Assembly (NCBI GenBank): GCA_024364735.1
Contig: JAGFNQ010010026.1
Coordinates: forward strand, 1-64,000
DNA: 64,000 nt
Direction: 5' to 3'
DNA from: Boesenbergia rotunda
Lineage: Eukaryota > Streptophyta > Magnoliopsida > Zingiberales > Zingiberaceae
The notes under the pieces were generated by a model that saw only the letters and a list, made by a program, of their open reading frames with translations, did not search any database and was not told where the DNA came from. This document shows, piece by piece, positions 21,893-32,857 of this stretch; position 1 is the first letter of the stretch, and each line of letters begins with the position of its first letter. A program made the position numbers and the translations under genes.

Positions 21893-24244
21893 TTATTCGG
21901 GTGGGCGGAGTCTATCCAGAAGGAGCCTCCATCGCGGTAGTGGAGGAAAATGGGTGGCTGAGAGATTTGGGACTCCCCCACACTTGAATTTTGCAGAAAT
22001 ATGTTCAGGTGGCCTAAGTCGATTTAGGTTCAACATCCACTGAAGGAATGGAGTTCTTCGAATTAAAGCAAAATCATCTCCTCCTTCTTTATGCCTTTCA
22101 GAAGTCCTTCCAGGAGGCTGAAGTCTGTTCAGTTGGAGTACCCACTCCTGTAGTCTTCTGGACCCTACAAAACAATGTAATACCTCTCTCAAGCGTTCAG
22201 GGTCAGAAAGAAATAAAATAATATCAGTCTCTGCATAAAGTGAATCCAAAACTGCATCATGTCTAATTAAATCAATTTCTGGTATTTCAATGAAATTTTC
22301 AAAATTATTTCCTACCAAATTTGCATCCAGATACCCATCATAAATAAAGAAATCAAGTTCTAGCTCATCAATAGAAATTTCACAATTATTTTCAATTAAG
22401 GGTATATCAAGCAATGTATCATAGCCAATCAAATCAATATCAGATATTTCCATAAGTTTTTCACATTCAACCTCAGCATAAGACATAGCAAGAGATTCAT
22501 CAAAATAGATAACATCCATTTCAGGCACTTCTAAAAAATTTTCACTATCAATATCCACAAAAGATGTATTGAGTGATTCATCATAAAAAACTACATCAAT
22601 TATGGGTGCCTCTAAAATTATTTCGCAATCCATATTTACAAGGGATGTGTCAAGTAATGCATGATGATCAATAAAATCAATGTGTGGTACCTCTATTGGA
22701 TTTTCACAAATAATTTCTACACAAGGTATATCAATAAACTCATCAGAATCAATAACATCAGCACTAGGTACCTCACTGCATTTTTCTGAAGAAAGGGGAG
22801 AAATACTTACCTGAGCGTGCTGGTGAATACCTGGAGGTTCTACAAGGGTAGATGTATCCATGGCTTCCTCCTGGTCAAGTACATGCTCCTCTTCAGCCTC
22901 AGGCTCTGGTGGACAATAAACTGGTGATCCTTGGGTGCTTGCTTCCACCATGCAAGTCCCTACACTTTCTGGTTCATCTTCTGAATCTTCTAATGTGCCA
23001 GTCAACTGTGGTGGTCCCTGGGGCTTAGTGCAGTCCCCTACACCTATGGAATCATCTCCTATGCAAGTTTCCTCTGTAATATCTGCAACAATAATGTTAG
23101 AAAAATTAGGACCATCAATAATACTATCATCAGAAACTAAAAGTCTAGAATGGTCCTGTGGAGCTTCAGTATCTTCTTCTGGAGCTGCAAAATTTGAAAA
23201 TGAATTTTGAGCAGGAATCTCCGGAGGGATGCATGCTGTAGGTGCCCAGACTTTGATGAGTACGTCATCTTCTTCTTCTATCAAATTTGCAAGATTACTT
23301 GAAGAAGGACTTGGCCATGCGCTAGGGTCACCTTGAACTGATATAAATCCAACTCCGGAGGATTGTTCTGATTCTTGGGCTTGCCTTTGTTTCTCTTGTT
23401 GATGATATAGTAAAACTTGTTGAACTATCTCCTCCAACCTTTGTTGTTGCATATTTCCTGCACTAGAATCCCCATAACCTCCTTGATTAGCAAAGCTCCA
23501 TGATTGATTTTGAAAGGATGAAGTAGGGTGAAATGGTTGAGCTTGCTGAGTTGGTTGAAAACATGGCTGTTGGGGCTGATTAAAGAGCTGATATTCTTGG
23601 AAACCTTGCTGGGAGTTGTAGCCTTGAAAGTTCTGATTTTGGTGTGAAAAATTAGGTGGCGAGGGCTGAAAATTCTGCCCTTGAAACCCTTGACCGTAGG
23701 GCTGGAAATTTTGATTCAAGGGTTGTGTTGGCTGAAAATTTTGTTGGTTTTGAGCTGGAAAAACTGAAAATGATTGCAAGCCTTGCTGCCCTTGATTATA
23801 TTGCTGGAATTGAGGTTCGAAATGCTGAAATGGTTGCTGAAAATGTTGAGAATTAGGCTGAAACGGGGGCTGAAAACTTTGACTTGATGGCTGAAAATTT
23901 GGTTGATTGGGTTGAAAATTTTGGAAAGGCTGCCCATTCTGAAAATTCTGGAAATTTGGTTGAATTTGCTGAAAATCCGGCTGAAATTGTTGGAATTGCT
24001 GTGGTTGCTCGAATTGTTGTAGTTGCTGAATTTGAGGCTGACAAAACTGATTTGGTTGCTGAAAATTCCAATAGGATTGTTGGAATTCTTGATTTAGCTG
24101 CTGAAATTTCCGGAGAGGCTGAAATTGTGGCTGAGGTAGCTTCTGATAAGTAGATGACTGAACTTTACGATCTAGTTGGTAGTCCAACCCCTTTAACACA
24201 TTTTTTAACTCCTCCAATGCCTCTTCTATCTCTTTTGACCCCAT
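21893..24244 (-). CDS. 783-residue Q/F-rich repeat protein of the non-autonomous LTR element, function unknown
   Basis: I do not recognise this protein. Four parts can be seen. Residues 1-35 (MGSKEIEEALEELKNVLKGL) could form a short coiled coil. Residues of about 36-280 are extremely rich in Gln, Phe, Pro and Asn, as in prion-like or gluten-like low-complexity chains. About 280-485 is a Ser/Pro/Glu-rich linker. Residues 486-674 are seven tandem repeats of exactly 27 residues (DNA 22789-22223, 7 x 81 bp), typically EVPxIDxIxxDxxLDxSLV. The last 109 residues carry three copies of an LNRLxPPE-type motif. The ORF begins 139 bp after the primer binding site, where gag would lie, but it has no zinc knuckle or protease. 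The frame is open throughout and the LTRs are almost identical, so it may still be expressed. It might be a divergent Gag-like particle protein, but that is a guess. Confidence 0.75.
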   Translation of the reverse strand: MGSKEIEEALEELKNVLKGLDYQLDRKVQSSTYQKLPQPQFQPLRKFQQLNQEFQQSYWNFQQPNQFCQPQIQQLQQFEQPQQFQQFQPDFQQIQPNFQNFQNGQPFQNFQPNQPNFQPSSQSFQPPFQPNSQHFQQPFQHFEPQFQQYNQGQQGLQSFSVFPAQNQQNFQPTQPLNQNFQPYGQGFQGQNFQPSPPNFSHQNQNFQGYNSQQGFQEYQLFNQPQQPCFQPTQQAQPFHPTSSFQNQSWSFANQGGYGDSSAGNMQQQRLEEIVQQVLLYHQQEKQRQAQESEQSSGVGFISVQGDPSAWPSPSSSNLANLIEEEDDVLIKVWAPTACIPPEIPAQNSFSNFAAPEEDTEAPQDHSRLLVSDDSIIDGPNFSNIIVADITEETCIGDDSIGVGDCTKPQGPPQLTGTLEDSEDEPESVGTCMVEASTQGSPVYCPPEPEAEEEHVLDQEEAMDTSTLVEPPGIHQHAQVSISPLSSEKCSEVPSADVIDSDEFIDIPCVEIICENPIEVPHIDFIDHHALLDTSLVNMDCEIILEAPIIDVVFYDESLNTSFVDIDSENFLEVPEMDVIYFDESLAMSYAEVECEKLMEISDIDLIGYDTLLDIPLIENNCEISIDELELDFFIYDGYLDANLVGNNFENFIEIPEIDLIRHDAVLDSLYAETDIILFLSDPERLREVLHCFVGSRRLQEWVLQLNRLQPPGRTSERHKEGGDDFALIRRTPFLQWMLNLNRLRPPEHISAKFKCGGVPNLSATHFPPLPRWRLLLDRLRPPE
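22223..22789 (-). repeat. Seven tandem 81-bp (27-residue) coding repeats
   Basis: Units start at residues 486, 513, 540, 567, 594, 621 and 648 of the ORF, and none has an indel. The consensus has Glu at position 6, Pro at 8, Ile-Asp at 10-11, an aromatic or His around 15, Asp at 16 and Leu at 19. The DNA copies have diverged strongly while length and acidic/hydrophobic spacing are kept, which suggests selection on a repeated fold. Confidence 0.85.
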
Positions 24245-24382
24245 TTTGAATTTGCAGCCCTGTCACAAAACAAACAAGAAAAATGGCAGCAACCGTATAT
24301 GAAAGATAAAGCAAAATAAAATAGAACCCAATGATATGTCAAAAAGCATACAAGCAAAAATCAAACAAATCAACTAGTTGCT

Positions 24383-24400
24383 TCCCCGGCAACGGCGCCA
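24383..24400 (-). other. Primer binding site (tRNA-Asp type)
   Basis: On the minus strand it reads TGGCGCCGTTGCCGGGGA, six bases after the end of the 5' LTR. It complements the 3' end of plant tRNA-Asp, as in Athila-type Ty3/gypsy elements. Confidence 0.85.
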
Positions 24401-24406
24401 AAAATT

Positions 24407-27362
24407 TGACAGAACCCAAATGATATATTAAATATTGTCACGAAATTGGGTCTATCAAATTTAAATATTTATAAATGAAAGTTGGAAACCCTTTTACAAC
24501 TCAAAAGCATGAAAATGTAATATAGGGGCCACAGGTCGTATTTTTCTCGGGGCTAGTTGTCGTGTTTGATTCGCGCTTGTATTTAGGTGTCATGATTGTT
24601 TTTGGGTTTCAAATAGGATATGGTTTGGGTTTCAATTTAGAATGAAAACACAATGATTTAAAGAGCTTAGCTAATAAGTTAACCAAGTCATGACAATCAA
24701 TAACTCAACCAATGAACAATTTATCCAACTAATGCAACCTTGTCCAATTGGAACTCAAAACTGTTATCAAATCAATCCAGATTATGACTGATACTGATTT
24801 AAAGAGCTGCTTCAGGAATTACACATCCAAACAAATCAAATGCAAATCATTCTATAACCGAACAGCTACAAACTTAATGCCTAGCCTTTACTTGATACAA
24901 AAGTGCAGCAAATGAAGAACATGATACCAAGAGGAAGCTTATGTGTCAAAAAGAACCTGATGCTAAGTGCAGGAATTTCAATTGACAACTTCGTGATGTT
25001 GCTGATCTATGCAGGAATTGAAACAATGAAAACCGAATGCAGAAACTCAAATAAAACCACATGGCAGAGCATACACCAAAGGTGCAGAATCAATGTCTGC
25101 AGAAATTGAAAACTGGGAACCAAACTGTTATCAAATACAAACCAATCTGCAGAATTCAGTAGCCATTTAATTCTGAAACAATTTAGTGTGAAACAGGAAC
25201 TCAAAGCTCAATTGGTATGCAAGGATGAATCAAAAACAGAATTGAAATGCAGAATAATTCAGAAACAGAAAATGAGAACTTGGCACAAACAAGGCTGCAG
25301 ATTTGCAGAAATAATTGCAGAATTTGATGTGCAGAAGTTGATGTGCAAAACTTAACTTCACTTGGATGAGAGATCAAACAAGCAACAGATTTCAAATTCA
25401 ATGGAATTCAATTTCAAGGCTTCCTTGATACAAACTTCAGCAACTTCAGCTAAAGATTGCAGAAATGACTTGGTGTGCAGAATTGAGATTGTTTTGCAGA
25501 ATTTCAGCAGCAGAATTGACAGTAATTACAAGCTGAAAATGCTAAAATAGACACTGATACGCCAATTGAAGTCAGAGAAAAAACTGATACGCAAGTTCAA
25601 AACTTGATACGCAGGAAACACAAAGCTGTCACACAAGTAAACTGATGCTGAAATCAGAAACCGCATGAAGACAGAAATGCATGAAAAACTTAAGGAATTC
25701 AGTTCAGAAACTGCATCCAATCACTATGTAAATGAAACAACTGCAAGATGAATTCAGATGCACTAAGATAGAGTTCAAAGAAGCTTAAGAAAAAGCAGAA
25801 ATGGCACAGCTGAGTGAACATAGCAGAAATGGCATTACGAAGCAGAAATGGCACAGCTAAGTGAAAGAATTTAGATTCAATCCAATGGCAAAAACAAAAC
25901 AGATCAATACAAATCCAAGAGCACTTATCTAATGTTCAGATAGGATGAAGAAACACTAAGGCATACTTGATACGAATTAAGAAAAACCAAACTAAAACTT
26001 ACTGAATTTACTGATACGCAGGAGGTAGAAAAACAGGGAAAGAACTGATACAAACTGATTCGCCAGCTAAGAACAGGAAATAAACTAATTTAAATTCAAT
26101 TAATCACTGAACCAGCAATTTGACTAACTACTTGAAGCATTGAAACGCTAATTAGAGCTAGAACAATTCGGTAAACAAAGTTAACTAATCTGAAACAAAA
26201 GTGCAGAATTAAATTTGCGGCAGAATTAAAAGTTACTGCTAATACAATGAAATTAACTACGGAAATCTACTCCTCAATCCTCCCTAAGCTCAAATGCTTC
26301 TTGGTCGTCAAGCAAGAGTGAGCCTCGAACCCGCAAGCTCAGCAAATCAGTGGAAAAACAGCTCTGCGATTCAACTCCATTCAAACTCTGCCCAAGCTGA
26401 AATTAGCCATCGATTTCTTCAACTCTGATGTGGTGGATTGCGCCGATGAATTGGGAATGCTCCGAGCCATCCAGGGAACCCCTCCGGCTAGCTCGGATGC
26501 AATGAAATGGTATACAACAGAGATTGACGAACTCAAGTGACAGAGCTACTGAAACCTCACGAAACTCTGTCTTTAGGCAAAATTCAAGCTGGAAACTCCT
26601 CTGTGAGCTCTCCCCACTGACCTAACACTTGTGCTAATGATGGATTTGAGGGGTCGCGCCCCTTGGATGAAGAAATGCTGAAAAAAACGATGAAAAACTG
26701 AAGAAGACGAGGCTGCTGCGGCGGAGACGCGACAAGGAAAGCTGCGGGCTCATTTCTGATTAAATAGGAAACAGTGGACGGTCCAGATTGCTTTGATGAA
26801 ATCCAACGGTAGATCTTGGTCTGATTTGAGCCAAACTTTTATGATGATGATCTGGGGTCAGGATCTGCCTTGTGGTAGCTCGGATCCTCCAGATTTGCAA
26901 TGGATGGTCCAGATCAACTCTATCTGTGAATGGACGCTCTAGAGCCCTCCTTGCTTGATCCAACGGTTGATTGAGCTCTGATTGGAATGAAACCTTCAGA
27001 TCTTGATCATAGAGCTTGATCAACCCTAACCCTATCTCGGATTGCTTCAGATCGTCCCGGATGGCTCAGATCTAGCCGCTCTTGAATCGGACGACCCGAA
27101 TTAATCCAAAACATGATAATTCGATCCGGTTCACATCCGACTCAGGTTTGACCCAGTATGCCCTAAGTCCAGGATCCTTTCTTGCCTACAAAAATATATC
27201 AGAAAATTATTGGCCAAATAATCCATAAATATGCAATTTTGCAATTAAGTCCAAAATAAGATAAAGTTCCAAAACCTAGGGTAAAATCATAATTAAGCAA
27301 TAAAAACATGGGTCAAACATGGATTTTAGCAATTAAAATAATCAATAAAATGGTGCTTATCA
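24407..27362 (-). repeat. 5' LTR of the non-autonomous element
   Basis: This is the upstream LTR in the sense of the element, next to the primer binding site. A weak TATA-like ctatttaatc on the minus strand near 26,760 could mark transcription initiation. It ends exactly against a truncated Ty1/copia gag fragment on the right. Confidence 0.9.
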
Positions 27363-27695
27363 CTTGCCCTTGATATAGTTGTTTTAGGTGCTCAACCATA
27401 TCATGTGCATTCATGTTCTCATGTTGCTTCTGAAGCTCAGAGTTCATGGTGGCAAGCATGAGACACGATACATCGAGTGCATCATCCTGATGCTTCTTGT
27501 AAGCATCATTTTCTGCGCGGGTGGCGGTAGTGACGGGTACTTCTGGAAGAGATTGCTCTAGGACGTATAATTTTCGTTCTTGTTTGAGGACGATCCTCAA
27601 GTTTCTGTACCAGTTCAGGAAATTAGCTTCGTTGAGCTTGTCCTTCTCAAGGATGGATCGGAGAGAGAGAGAGTATTTGACGTGTTAGATGACAT
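27363..27695 (-). pseudogene. Ty1/copia gag fragment, truncated and frameshifted
   Basis: On the minus strand the translation contains LRIVLKQERKLYVLEQSLPE, then DALDVSCLMLATM and a LKQLYQGQ end, typical of the N-terminal part of plant Ty1/copia Gag. A start codon at 27695 is followed by a (CT)n run (27661-27673) whose length puts the start out of frame with the body. At the other end the homology stops at the LTR boundary at 27362. No copia sequence is seen on the far side of that element. Confidence 0.7.
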
Positions 27696-27699
27696 GGTG

Positions 27700-28500
27700 A
27701 TCTATAACAGTAAAACATACAGAAATAAGTATCATATTTAAATCATTTAATTAGATCTTTAATTAAATAATACTCCTACTGAATCATAGAGTTTTGATAG
27801 GGCAGTCATGGTGATCCACTCAATGGAGGATCTGTTAGATACAAAAGTCAAATACATTTTTTTTAGGAAATAAATCATATTACTAAATAAATACTTATTT
27901 ATAAATTTTTTTTCCTATTTAGATAATGGATATTTAACATTAATTAGTTTTTATATCAATATCCTATCGTTTTGTTTAAGAGTGGTGCTGATGGTTGATT
28001 GTGGTATGATAATTATTTGAGTTTTGATTTTGTTTTTTTTTCAATTTTAATTCATAATATTAATATGTACACAACGTTATTAGTGCACTTTGTATACCGT
28101 GAATAATCTTAATTGTATTTTTAACGAGGTTTTTTTTAACTTTGGATGACCAATTCAATCTTATGAAAATTTCCTACCGATCGTTAAGATAAATCAAGAA
28201 GCGCTTGTAATGAACGATCTAAAAATTTAATATCCTAGGATTCACATAATTTTCTTTAAATATACCCATTATGAATAATCTTAATTGTAGCACGTATTAT
28301 GCATTGCGCATCAAATATAATCTTAACTGTAGCGCCCATTGTACGCTGCGAATAATCTTAACCGTAGCACGCACCACGTGTTATCGATATCTTTTGACTT
28401 TGACAAACTTATAGTTGTGAAGTTATCGTTGTGAAGCGTGTGATATGCGCTATGAATAGAATAATAGCACGCTGTCCATACATAAATTTGTTGTAATGAA
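27700..28500. other. AT-rich DNA, nothing recognised
   Basis: It holds short near-repeats of gaataatcttaa(c/t)(t/c)gtagc (about 28,100-28,370) but no gene. It is presumably decayed transposon sequence next to the copia gag fragment. Confidence 0.35.
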
Positions 28501-28504
28501 TATT

Positions 28505-28920
28505 TAATAAAAGAGTAATGATATGTATGTGAAAGTAAAAGTAAAAGTAAAAGTGAAAATGAAAATGAAAATAAAAATGATAATGAAAATGAAAGTTAAT
28601 ATCTTAGTAAAAATTTTAACAATCAATTGGTAATATGTCTAACGTCTGATCGCTGATCGGATACTATTGACGGCTTTTCATTGTTGTCCCGAACCAAATT
28701 ATATCCTGGGAGGTACGGTGAACTTGTCGGGGATCACCGTAATTGCGAGCTCGCATCATTCACCGTCGATTTCGATGGGTTCACCTTTGTCGACGATCCT
28801 GACGGATTCACCGTCCTCCCAAGGTATAGTTTGATTCGGGGTGACCATCAGAGATCGCCGGTAGTGTTCGATCGACGATCGAACGTGTCATTTAATGACG
28901 GTCAAAATTTTTACTGAGGT
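28505..28920. mobile_element. Degenerate relative of the Mutator-type MITE at 12,013-12,245
   Basis: It shares gagtaatgatat at the left, and the core phrases cccgaaccaaa, tgaa(t/c)ttgtcgg and cgtaatt in the same order. The left part is expanded by a purine-rich (gaaaat)n tract (28,528-28,595). The right inverted repeat is decayed, so its ends are approximate. Confidence 0.4.
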
Positions 28921-29325
28921 ATTTATTTTTATTGAGTATATTATTTCTCTTAATAAAAATAGATGATTTTAAAGGTGGCGTATCTTCCTTGTGTCTCGAC
29001 TATAAAAGATTACTCTGGTTTCTCATTATAAAATGTATATCGAGATTCACATTCGAATGAACTATTTCATTATTCTTTCGAGGCCGAGATGAACTTTCTT
29101 GAATTGAATTGAAGATGAAAGCAATGGAAATTTCAAATTCAAAGACTAGTAGAGAAGATAATGTAAAAATAAGGAAAATATATTTTGGGTATTAAATTTG
29201 ATACTAAATGATCGATTCTGATATCAAATTTAAAAAAAAAACTTTTTTAATTTCAAAGTTAATATTTTATTTTTATTTTAGTCTAGAGTTCACCTTCTCA
29301 TTTGGATTATAATGTTCAAGCTAAA

Positions 29326-30035
29326 TGATAAGGATGAGCAATCAGGGGGGACACGTGGTACGAGAAAGCTACTTGGCAGCGCCTACCAAACTAGTGGCCC
29401 GAGATCAGACCGGGAATCAGACTCCCGAGACTGTCTCGGGAGAATGGAAGAAGGCCTCCGAGGTCAGACCGGGAATTGGGCTCCCGAGACTATCTCGGGA
29501 GAACGGAAGAAGACCTCCGTCGTCAGCTCGGGAGATAAGACTCTGAGACTGACTCGGGAGAGTGGAGCCCAAAGATCACCGTAGAGATAAGAAAGCCAGG
29601 CTTCAAGTACCCTCTCCACTTTCCAGAACAGGAAAGCCATTAGGTAATTATTGTTTGCAACACATAGTAATTAGGGCCTTAATATTCACAGTGACCGTTA
29701 CGAGAAGAGAACAGCTGTCAAATAACCGATGATTAAGAAACATAGAGGAGGAGGAGATGGGGATACGTGGGAGGAAGGCGTCAAATATATAAGATGTCTC
29801 GACACCCAGGTAAGGGGGGAGCTTTCCAGAATTAGAGTACTTTGATTCCTCGTTTGTCTCCCTCAAAGAAGGAGTTCTGACTTGAGCGTCGAAGAGGGCT
29901 CCGCCGAAACTTCTTCCGGTGCATTCCCTTTATGCTCGTGTTAATTTCGTAGGCGTCGACATCTTCTCCCCGTCATCGTCACCGTGGGTTGCGCGTTTTG
30001 GTGATTTGTCATCCCCGTCGTTCGCTTTCGGAACA
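29326..30035 (+). repeat. 5' LTR of the Tat-type element
   Basis: A 710-bp LTR. The 29,400-29,570 part repeats a module of about 58 bp containing gaccgggaattgggctcccg and ctcgggagaacggaagaag. A TATA-like tatataag lies at 29786-29793. Compared with the 3' LTR it lacks the MITE and so preserves the empty target site. Confidence 0.85.
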
Positions 30036-30039
30036 AGTT

Positions 30040-30055
30040 TGGCGCCGTCTGTGGG
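30040..30055 (+). other. Primer binding site of the Tat-type element
   Basis: TGGCGCCGTCTGTGGG, starting five bases after the LTR end. The sequence fits the 3' end of a plant tRNA (CCACAGACGGCGCCA); an arginine tRNA is my best recollection for the Tat/Ogre group, but this is not certain. Confidence 0.7.
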
Positions 30056-30608
30056 AAACATCTAAGCACTAGAAGGAATACTGCGATGATAGATCCAGAG
30101 GGATAACCCATCATTTTGATGCAGGAGGAGTTGGATTGTTTAGTCGCCAACGCCGTTAGAGGAGCACTGGAGCAACATCAGATTGAATAGGCCACCTCTC
30201 AACGAGCGGCTCCGATGCAGGTCGAGATCCCAAGGGTGTCAACCTCACACAATTAGAATCGATGATCCGTTTTGCCACTGAGGGCCCCGGCAATGATAAC
30301 CCTGGGTAGACCCGACCCCGGGTCGGGTCCAGCCCGGACCCGGCCCGGAACTGGCCCGGGTCAACGGGCCGGGTGGCCCGTTGACCTGGTTCGCCGGGCC
30401 GAACCAGAACCGGCCCGGCAGGATGCCAGGCCGGTTCCGGTTCCAGCGGCCAGATCCGCGAACCGGCGGTTAACCATCGGGTCCAACGACACTGAATCGC
30501 CGGTTCAGTGCCGTTGGAGGCTTTTTGAGTTTTTTTTTGGACGGATGAGATCATTTGATCATTTTTTGATCAATGACTATGATTTAGTGACCGTTATAAT
30601 CCGAACTC

Positions 30609-30616
30609 TATAAATA
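30609..30616 (+). promoter_or_regulatory. TATA box of the hAT transposase
   Basis: tataaata lies about 115 bases upstream of the first ATG of the transposase (30732). Confidence 0.55.
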
Positions 30617-30731
30617 GGGAGCTCATTTCATCATTTTCACTTACAACACAACTTCTCTTCTCTCAATCTCTCATTCTCTCATTCTCAACTCTCTAACTCT
30701 CAACTTCTCTCCGCGTTCTTCAACGACGATA

Positions 30732-32857
30732 ATGGAAGGAGGTCACGGAGCTTCATCATCTCGATCTCAGAAGGGAAAAGAATTTGCATACGAGGATCAC
30801 AACCTTCAAATTCAATCCACCGATGATGAGACCGAGGCTCAGCCCCAACGCCCTCTGATCCCCGAAACGCAAGGAAATATCGATGCGATTACTTCTAAGG
30901 TTCGGTAAAATCCTCCTTTAAAATCGTATATTTTCACTAAACATTTTGAGAAGGTCACACTTCCGTCGGGAGAAATGTGTGCAAAATGCAAGCATTGCAA
31001 TGCTTCCTACAAATTCCAAGCCGCCGGCGGCTATGGGTCGTTGAAACGACATGTAGAAATGAAGCACCCGACGGAATATGGGCTTGACCGCTCCCAAACA
31101 CAATTATCTAGATTTTCTAGCGGTAGTAGTACTGATTCTGGTTTATTTTCTATTCAGATAATAAATTAAGAGAATCATTAGCTAAATTTGTTTCCGTAGA
31201 ACATCTTTTTTTTAGTTTTGGATCTAAATGCACATTTGAAGATTTTTCTAAAGAATCTCTTAATCCTGCTGCTAAACGTGTACCTAGGACTACATTAACT
31301 CGTACAATTAAAAAATTAGTAAAACAAAGAAAAAAGAATTTAATTGAAGAATTTAGTAAATTAAATAATAAAGTTTCTTTATGTTCCGATATTTGGAGTG
31401 ATCATTGGCAAACTCATTCTTATATGGGTATAACATGCCATTGGATTGATAACTCTTGGATCTTTCAAAAAAAATTATTAGCTTATAGAATTTTTGATGA
31501 ATCACATACTGCTCATAACATTGCACAATTATTACACATAGTTTTAGAAGAATATGGATTGACTCATCAAATATTTTCAATATCATTAGACAATGCTAGT
31601 TCTAATACCGCTTCAATAGATGAACTAAAATTTATTTGTCAACCTGTCATTGGAGGTTTATTTTTTCATATTCGTTGTGTATGCCATATTTTAAATTTAT
31701 GTGTTCAAGATGGTTTAAAACTTTTACAAAATTATATTCAACAAATTAGAACCGCAATTTCATACTTATGGTCCCATCCATCTATGATGAAACAATGGGA
31801 TAGATTTTGTAAAGCTAATGGAATGTGACCAAAAAAATTTCCACGTGATGTTCCAACACGTTGGAATTCAACATATCAATTATTACAAGATTCTTTTTAA
31901 TATAAAGATTTATTATGTTTATTTTTTGCACAAAATAGTAATACTAATATATATTTATTTACACAACAATGGAATATTTGTAGTAGTATTTGTGAAATTT
32001 TAAAAGTTTTTAACGATGCAACTGAACAACTTTCTGGTGTTTATTATTCTACTGCTCATTTAATTTTAGTAAATTTTTGTAGTATAGTATTAATATTAAA
32101 TGAACATGTAAATGATGAAGCTTTAACTTTATGTATAATAGCTATGAAAACTAAATGGGAAAAATATTTTTATTTAGTTCCTGAAATTTATTTAATTGCA
32201 TTTGCTTTAGATCCTAGATTTAAATTAGAAGTTTTACAAGAAATGTTAACTTTATATTATGACGTATTAATTCCTATTAAAGATTCTTCCTCTCCGGATC
32301 CAGCTAATATTGTATATAATATTAAAAATTATTTATATAATCTTTATAATCAATATTATGTTAAATATGGAACACAAACTAATATTTCTGAAACACAACA
32401 ACCTACTACTACTAATTTAAAACTTACAAAAGCCCAACTTTTATTAAAAGAACGGACGAAACGTCCACGTGGATCCTCAAGTTCCACACAGGAACTTGAG
32501 AATTATTTTACGACTTCTTTTGATTTTAATGAAGCAGATAGCGAAGACTTCGACATCTTGAAGTGGTGGTCACAGAAGGCTCAAAGCTTTCCTGTTCTCT
32601 CCGTGATAGCAAAAGAAATTTTAGCTTCTCCAGTGCCGACTGTTGCTGTGGAGCAGACGTTCAGTGCCGGCGGCAACATATTAGATGAACGACGATCAAC
32701 TATGTCTCTCGACTCATTGGAAGCTCAAGCATTACTTAATGATTGGACCAGAGCCGAGAAGCGAATCCAAGGAATGCAACTTTCAGAAGACGAAGTCGAA
32801 GAATTTGATACCGAAGGAACAAATACAACGGGAACGAGAGGAAATGCAAGTGAGTGA
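30732..32857 (+). pseudogene. hAT transposase (BED zinc finger and hATC domain), inactivated
   Basis: The N-terminal part (30732-31169) carries a BED-type finger: CxxC near CAKCKHC and HVEMKH as H-x4-H. The body (31157-32857) contains the catalytic-region phrases VSLCSDIWSDHW and ISLDNASSN. Its C terminus is a good hATC dimerisation domain (FPVLSVIAKEILASPVPTVA, VEQTFSAGGNILDERR). Four lesions are visible: in-frame TAA at 30906, a frameshift near 31150-31160, TGA at 31826 and TAA at 31898. Apart from these the second frame stays open for about 1.7 kb. In a live element this protein would bind the terminal repeats and cut and join DNA in the nucleus. It is closest to plant RICESLEEPER/DAYSLEEPER-like hAT proteins by recollection. 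Confidence 0.85.

Larger units (their letters stand above)
16481..27362 (-). mobile_element. Young non-autonomous LTR retroelement (LARD-like) encoding one long ORF
   Basis: Two long terminal repeats, 16481-19437 (2,957 bp) and 24407-27362 (2,956 bp), begin TGACAG and end TTATCA on the plus strand. Reading them by eye I found only three substitutions and one A-run indel between them. Next to the right LTR, 24383-24400 is the complement of a TGGCGCCGTTGCCGGGGA primer binding site, which matches the 3' end of plant tRNA-Asp. Next to the left LTR is the complement of a purine tract, agtgtgggggagt. The element therefore reads on the minus strand. The 5-kb interior has a single long ORF and no protease, reverse transcriptase or integrase, so movement must depend on an autonomous Ty3/gypsy relative. 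The flanks do not match: aggag on the left, cttgc on the right. Confidence 0.88.

Noticed and set aside
30272..30613. GC-rich ORFs on both strands at the left end of the hAT element
   Set aside because: They come from the subterminal cggcccgg-type repeats of the transposon.
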